Positions 57,948-64,000 of a DNA stretch of 64,000 nt are shown here, one piece after another. Position 1 is the stretch's first letter. The number at the start of each line of letters is the position of its first letter. The stretch is from the NCBI GenBank assembly GCA_021399435.1, contig JAJTUP010000002.1, forward strand, positions 2,852,001 to 2,916,000, read 5' to 3'. The notes below the pieces were generated by a model. That model saw only the letters and a program-made list of their open reading frames with translations. It searched no databases and was not told the origin of the DNA. The position numbers were made by a program, and so were the translations under genes. The stretch comes from Diaporthe sp. PMI_573 (Eukaryota; Ascomycota; Sordariomycetes; Diaporthales; Diaporthaceae).

Positions 57948-59558
57948 TTTGGTCGATGCCCAGAAGATGGTGTTGGTGGCAGAATGGGTCGTACAAGATC
58001 GCAATCAGGGGCAGAGTTATGATGCGGCACCAGAGGCCTCGCGTTGTGGTCCTTTTCCGGGGTTTTGTGGAGACAATGTGTGGAAGAGAAGCATAGGACT
58101 TGTGGGGGATGTTAGAGTAATATATACGCTTAGATTTCGAATCGTGGGATGAACTACACAGCCCGGATGACAACGATGGAAGGGGAGTAAGGGCTCGATC
58201 TTGTCAGAAGAGGGGTGGTAGTAGGGTGGGAACTCGAGACTAAAACTCAATGGGAAGGGGTCGTTCTTCAACAAGCTTGGTCGTGTGAGCAAAATTTGAT
58301 GTACGGGCCTCACGAGGTAGGCGTCATGCAGCACTGGGGGGTGATAAAGTAAGGAAAGCGAAATTATACAGTAGGACCACACCTGGGCAAAGTTGAAGTG
58401 GAGGGTGTGGCTGGCGGCGAGTGCGCGCAGGGCGCCGGCGAGAGGACGGGAGCTAGGACTGTAAACCCACGCAGTGACATCCAAATGCCGGGTTTCCTCA
58501 AGGCGCATGTATGTTCCCTGCACCAAGGGGGAACTTCCAAACATAGAAACGGTTGTGCTCATGTCCCTGGCCCTGGCAAGAATGAAAAGAGAGGACGAGC
58601 TGGCATGCCCGTAAGCCGTACCGCTGTGCGGATCATGGCTTCCTCCAAGCGCCTGTTGGAGGCATGAGGTCGGACCTGGGCATTGAGAGCCCGAGTCTGC
58701 AGAGTTCCTGCAGGACCTTCCTGGATGATGCTTGACGAAATAGTGGGCCATGCTTCATGGGCCATTGGACTGTTGTCGTGGGGGACTGGTAAGACTCAGA
58801 CAATGCAGGCGCCGAAAGCTTGTGACTCGGCCACGGCCAGGACGGAGGATCTAAGGACCTTGGCAACTGGTGCGGTGGTCCTTGAGTCCGGCTGCCACGA
58901 CAGCCCGCGACCACTTGATGGGATTGGGAGTGGCTAGACGTGAGCACCAGCAGGCGAGTTGAAACAGCAGTCCACGAAGCGGCGGTAGGCTGGGAAACAG
59001 GATGAAGGACGAAGGACGAAGGACGAATCAGGGCCGGGAGCAGGACCGACCCCTTATTCGTGAGGCAGTACACCCAGACGCATAGGACGGAATGCTTGAG
59101 CTGGTGGAGGGGGGTGCCAGGGACTTCAAGATGGAGGGAAGGGTGACCTTGCTCAGATGCTTGATTCGAGCCAGAACAGCGGCTGGAGGGGGCTGGACAG
59201 AACAAGTGGTCATGGTCCCTCGATAGCGGCTTCACAAAAGAAAAGAAAAATTACTGTGACGAGAGGTCGGAGGTTGGCGAAGTGCAGACAGGTTGCCCAG
59301 GCCGGAGTTCTCGTGCTGCATCTGCACGGTCGATGTCGGACGGAGCAATGGCCAAGACCGCCATCTACAATACGGAGAGTTTGTGCCAGTTGACCTGCTT
59401 AGCACCGGTTGGCAGGGCGAGCTTGCCTGCCGTCCTTGGCGGAAAGAAGCAAACTTGGCAGGCAGTCACGGCAGTCCAATGTGGGGTGGACGACGTTTGT
59501 TGTGGAAATTCGCGGATGAGTGGATCATCAGGGGCCAGACTTGCTACTGTGCACACAG

Positions 59559-59586
59559 TACCGAGGTACCGAGGTACCTAGGTACA
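59559..59586. repeat. GAGGTACC/ACCTAGGT palindromic repeat
   Basis: Two CCGAGGTA units run into TACCTAGGTAC, the same palindromic core as at 12224-12262. Confidence 0.8.
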
Positions 59587-61308
59587 TATGTGCCATAGTA
59601 GAGTGCCACTGGGCCCGTTTCTTGGGTTTGGGGAAGCAACGACAACCGTAACCGTCGCAGCTGCTGTTGCAGCCAACGGTCATTGCAACTCCCTCTCGCG
59701 GCGAAATCTTGGAATGGTTCACGAGCCCCTTGCATCCATCTGCACATCGACAGATCTCTTGCGCAATACTCCGGGCGCCGATCACAGCAATACCGACTCT
59801 CTCCCTGGCCTGGGTCTGACCTGCACACTCTGACTCTGTACCCCTCTTGGCGACATGGGGCCATCCCTCAATCCACCTTACCACTCGGTCCACAAGAAGG
59901 CGTCTCCAAACACCTCCCCACGCCGCCCTGATCTGACTCCTGGCAGGCAGTCTATATGAAATCCTGCCAGCTGACCAGCCTGGCTGCCTGACCGCAACTT
60001 CAATGCGACGGCAGGAGGGAGCCTTGCCAGAAAGCCATGGGCAACAGCATCACGGGGCTTCCAGAGAAACCAGACATCTGCACTACGAGGCTTGAGCTGG
60101 CGCATCCCGCGCGTCATGCAGCATGTCGTGTCGTGTCCGTGTCGCCCTGGGGAGACGACAGTGCGTTCGCTCTGAGCCAGTCACGGCCCCTCTGCCACAA
60201 TACATGAACAACAGCAATTTCCTGACCCCACATTCGAGGAAACTTCCCCGGATTCGAAGTCCGATGCGTTCCTGTTAGGCGCCGTCAACTTGACCCGACT
60301 CGGCAAGCGATGACCGGCCGGAGTTGCAGCACAAACAACGCTTATATCGAAACCCCTTTTTTGACAGCCCACAACACACGACATTCTACAGGCATCACGA
60401 GCCCGAGTATCTGCCCAAGACCCTAGTAAAGACGGTGATATCCACACAGCGCCAACTCAGGCGATGTGCTGGTCTACATGTGTATCCCGCATCGAGTCTT
60501 TCTGCCACTGCACAGCTGGACCAATTAAACTGAGGAATCTGTCCCGAATCTGTCGCACAAGTACGATGTGCAATGCGGAGGGTTGCCGTCTTGTTCTGCT
60601 CGGTGTGATCCGAGAGACATGCTCGGAATTCGGGGAAATATATAGGCGGTTCCAATATGTGTGTTTGCTGGACGCTACCTCCCGGTAGTCTTCCGCGTCC
60701 ACCCGCATTGCTTTACTTCACAAACATATCCGCCGAGGCCTTGGAACCGTGTATTGTGCTGGCATGCGGCCGGCCCATCGGCGACTGGGCGACACGTCGC
60801 CGCAGATGCAACAGAAGCACCAGGGCTCTAGATCTCCGGATCCCGGGGCTACTCACCCAGTGTTACCTTGCACCAGAACTCCGTCAAAGATCTACACTGG
60901 CCGAAGTCTTGGAACGCCCGAGATTGTTTCTCAGGAGAGCGGCACTCTGCCAGGCGAACAGGCCCTCTCCTGATGGCATCTCAAGGCCCTCCGGCACGAA
61001 TCCACTAGTGCAGATATTCCGGCGCTAGATATGGTCAGATCATTAAGCAGCCACACCCGCTCCCCCTTGCCATGAGCGATCAATTGCCGCGCCGCCACTT
61101 CGGTTGTGAAAGCAGTCAGGCGCCCGACCTCCCGGGTGCTGTCCTATCATGTTTACAACGTGGCCAGCCACCACCAGTGTCCCATGCGGCCCCACGATTC
61201 GGGAAGGGCACACGCGCGTGTCTCACGCAGCCTATAGCGCCCGGTCTCGTTCTTGACCCCGCATACATTCACACTTGCTGACTCTGAACACCTGCCAGCG
61301 AATACTTG

Positions 61309-61330
61309 ATACCTAGGTAAGGTACCTTAC
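61309..61330. repeat. TACCTAGGTA palindromic core
   Basis: ATACCTAGGTAAGGTACCTTAC shows two nested palindromes related to the cores at 12224, 26503, 34056 and 59571. Confidence 0.75.
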
Positions 61331-63195
61331 CCAGCAGACTCAATGGACAACGACCCGTTCAAAGTACAGCCACAATAACCCCTCAAGTTGCGCCGCTGTC
61401 GTCATTCAGGCACGTTCACACAACTCGTTACACACACATTAGGTACTCATCATGGGGCCGCTTCTACTAGCTCACTCAATGGCCTACCATCTCTTGGGAG
61501 GCACAGTTGCACCGCATGAGGCTATGGGCAGAGCTGCACTTTCACACCAATAGCGAAGTTCCATTTCACAGCATCACTGGCTTCCCTCATCAACATGTTC
61601 TACTCACGCGCGTGCCTTCTCCGACCAAGTCCCTCGGCACTCACCCGGGAGTTGAGCCTCGGAAGGTCTGTGTATCCCAGACTGACGAGTCGCCATGCCC
61701 TTGGTCTCGTGATACGTGCTTGGTCACGATGGAGTCAGCTTAAGGTTACATTTGAGGCCACGTGGGGCAGCAGTCCATCTCTCTGGGCTTAGTTTTGCGA
61801 GAGGCTACTGTTTGGGGCAGCGCAACGTAGCTTCAGTCCTTGCCTCCCACTTTTGAACTGTTGGCAGGGGCTCGCTTGCCTCAATTTCGTGGACAGGCTG
61901 CCGTCTTTGTGCAGGCACGCCAACGTGCCGCCGTTCGCCCATCTCCGAAGTCGTCTTGTTTCGAGTGAAACTTTCACGACATCATATTACTCTCCTGCTT
62001 ATCCATTCAAGCACGTCCCGTTTTCGGGAAAGCCTGTTCTAGGCCGTCGACGATTCCTGCCCTACAAGACACCAGTTTGCAGGGAGGCTGGACAAATGTC
62101 AAAGATTCTTTTGGGAATGCTTGGGTTTTGATGTCATTGAGACCGTAGGCGGGCACGCCTAGGGAAGACCCGCCGAATCAAAGTCGGGAAGCCTCACGAG
62201 TGGGAAAAGTCGTGTAGCAGCTCACACGTGGCCGTCACACAACAGCCCCGGCTTGAAGCGCAACACGAAGCACTTACTTCATGGCTCCTTCCAGCAGAGG
62301 CTCAGGATCATGTCCGACAAGTGCTGAGAAGCACAACGGGGCACACCATACCGAAACTTGAAGCTCCGATCAAGGGACATCCGAATCAGGCCCTAGGGTC
62401 AGACATCTTCATGACCCGCGTGAACAGGTGTTCATGCTGTGCTCCGATACACAGAAATGCTGCTGATCTTTCCTGCCCTGGAATCATCTGGAATTCGGTC
62501 GCGTCACATGCAGGAGAACGTACCTCTCAGTGAATGAGTACGCGAGCCATTGGGCCAGGATTCGGTGACTGATAGTAGTCGACGTTCAACCTTGGCGGTG
62601 ACGTGCTAGCTAAATTCACGGCTGTGGGTTGCTTTGTCGGCTTCAGGTCCCTCCCCCCGTCGGCGCCGCCCAGACGTAGATACTCTGGTCAGGGAGAAAG
62701 TAAAGGCCTTCGACGGTGGGTAGCTGGATTCCACGGGGATGGGCAGGTCCTCAAAGTCTTAGAGGTCCGCCTTGGCCTGTAGCTTTCCACAGCTCATCTG
62801 AACCCCCTTCGTCTCACTGCCAGAGGTTTGTGGTCTTTTACAAACTGTAAACAACGCTGAATCGGCTGGGTAAAGCCATGACGCTCATTAAAATGAGAGC
62901 ATATGCCAAAACCTGGCCGATAAAATGTTTCGCGGACGATTTCCTGCTCTTCAGTCCCTCTCTGCCTGAGGTTGTCTCGACACGCGTCAGTGTAGACAGG
63001 CAACCTTTATAAATCAGACTTCCTTAAGATCAAACGCAGGTTCCTCCAGTCCTTGATTAGGCTTATGCAAATGTTTCCAAGCTGTCTTAGATATGGGATG
63101 TACCAGGACATGTTATAAGCTTGTAATTGCGGTTAGCCGGCCGCATCTCGTCAGGCCATTCAGAAAGTAACCTCTTGCTAGAAAGTGCGAGGCCG

Positions 63196-63239
63196 TGCCG
63201 GCGGATATTCCTGCCGGCGGATACTCTTGCCGGCGGGCC
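63196..63239. repeat. 16-bp tandem repeat, 2.7 units
   Basis: Units TGCCGGCGGATATTCC, TGCCGGCGGATACTCT and a partial TGCCGGCGGGCC follow one another. Confidence 0.85.
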
Positions 63240-64000
63240 GAATCTTCCACTGCGTTGGCGTCATGGCCTAGAGAGCCTTATATTAAGCCATTTCTCAGAA
63301 CCGAATATAAGAGGAACGAATCCTTCGGAAGACCACTCGGAGGCGTCATGTAGGGCAACTTTGCTTTCTTCTAACTAGGAAGCGTCCGTATCAAGTGCAC
63401 ATCACCGAAAATAACACGAGAAGATTATCTTCGAAGAGCTTATCGCATAGGATTTCTCTTCCACATTCGGCCACCTACAGCAGGCTTTCTCGTCCCCCAA
63501 GGGATTCTCTACAGATAGGACGCAGGGTATGGTGATGAAGAACAGGCCCGGGCTCAGCTCCACGCATTGATCGAACTTGTCTCTTCCTCGATGTGCTTCA
63601 GTGGTGGATGGCGGCCTCTTTTGAACCTCGAACGTCGATGTGTCTACCATCCGGCCCTGATGCCTTTCGATACTTCGAAACTATGACATAGTGGTGTGTT
63701 GACAAGGTTGAAGCGATATCACCAGCTGTTCGGTACTTGGCACGCAAACTACGTCGTTAGCGTGATCCTGATCTTTTGGGTGCCTGTCGGCGACATCAAA
63801 CCACCCTCCAGCATGCCCTGGAAGTTCCCCACGATTGTGCCTCGCTGAGGGGATGGGTCCGTGGTTTTCGTGCTAAGTGGGCTCTCTACACCAATTCCTG
63901 ACTCATAAGTGCGATGAGAAGAAGTATGCCCAAGTCGAAAGCTGCATGGCCTACATTTTCCAACAACATTTGACTCACGGAGACGGTGGGATGCTAACGA

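Larger units (their letters stand above)
57948..64000. other. Gene-poor right end
   Basis: About 6 kb with many short and medium open frames on both strands (largest 58751-58017 and 59235-58633 on minus), none with a recognisable domain. It contains GAAGGAC repeats (59002-59026), ACCTAGGT cores (59559-59586, 61309-61330) and a 16-bp tandem repeat (63196-63239). A gene may begin or end beyond 63.7 kb, where the plus strand has short protein-like stretches, but I cannot name one. Confidence 0.5.

Noticed and set aside
58017..58751. 244-codon minus frame upstream of the glutaminase-like gene
   Set aside because: It lies in the promoter/leader of that gene and has no recognisable fold or signal.
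58633..59235. 200-codon minus-strand frame
   Set aside because: Composition looks like chance, no domain, and it overlaps another open frame.

Overview
The window looks like nuclear DNA of a filamentous ascomycete, probably a Sordariomycete. Genes are interrupted by short introns (50-165 nt) with GT(A/G)AGT-like donors, CTAAC/CTGAC branch points and C/T/A-AG acceptors. Intergenic stretches are long and rich in microsatellites, and the recognisable proteins are fungal (DHN-melanin-type enzymes, Iec3, endosulfine, PL4 lyase, GtaA-type glutaminase). I recognise 16 genes or gene-like loci that appear intact, two relic genes, one complete DNA transposon with a dead transposase, and several repeats. 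All exon coordinates come from reading splice sites and checking phase by hand; none has transcript support.

Layout. (1) 1-9.5 kb is a small secondary-metabolism block: an EthD-domain protein, a tetrahydroxynaphthalene-reductase-like SDR and a scytalone-dehydratase-like protein, all on the minus strand, followed by a secreted GMC oxidoreductase on the plus strand. This is a tailoring set for an aromatic polyketide. No PKS is visible, so the cluster may continue to the left. A broken CE1 esterase relic lies just beyond it. (2) 9.5-23.5 kb is a housekeeping block: a large Bud2-type RasGAP, a cyclophilin-40 co-chaperone and a D-aminoacyl-tRNA deacylase. (3) 23.5-42.3 kb holds a CCR4-NOT subunit (Not3/Not5), a C2H2 zinc-finger protein, a secreted MRJP/yellow-like protein, NADP-isocitrate dehydrogenase, an Iec3-like INO80 subunit, a MYG1 protein and an endosulfine. 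(4) 44-58 kb is an accessory, plant-cell-wall region. It holds a PL4 rhamnogalacturonan lyase, a broken GH105-like hydrolase, a secreted GtaA-like glutaminase and, between the first two, a 3,027-bp Mutator-like element with 58-bp perfect inverted repeats and an 8-bp target duplication. (5) 58-64 kb shows no gene I can support.

The most striking signals are these. The transposase frame is about 2.4 kb with no indels but many stops at Gln/Trp-type positions and a catalytic Asp changed to Asn, all compatible with CpA-to-TpA (RIP-type) mutation. The scytalone-dehydratase homologue lacks several canonical active-site residues and appears to carry a GC-AG intron. A dispersed family of about 15-bp-unit repeats is present in three copies, the first inverted relative to the other two.
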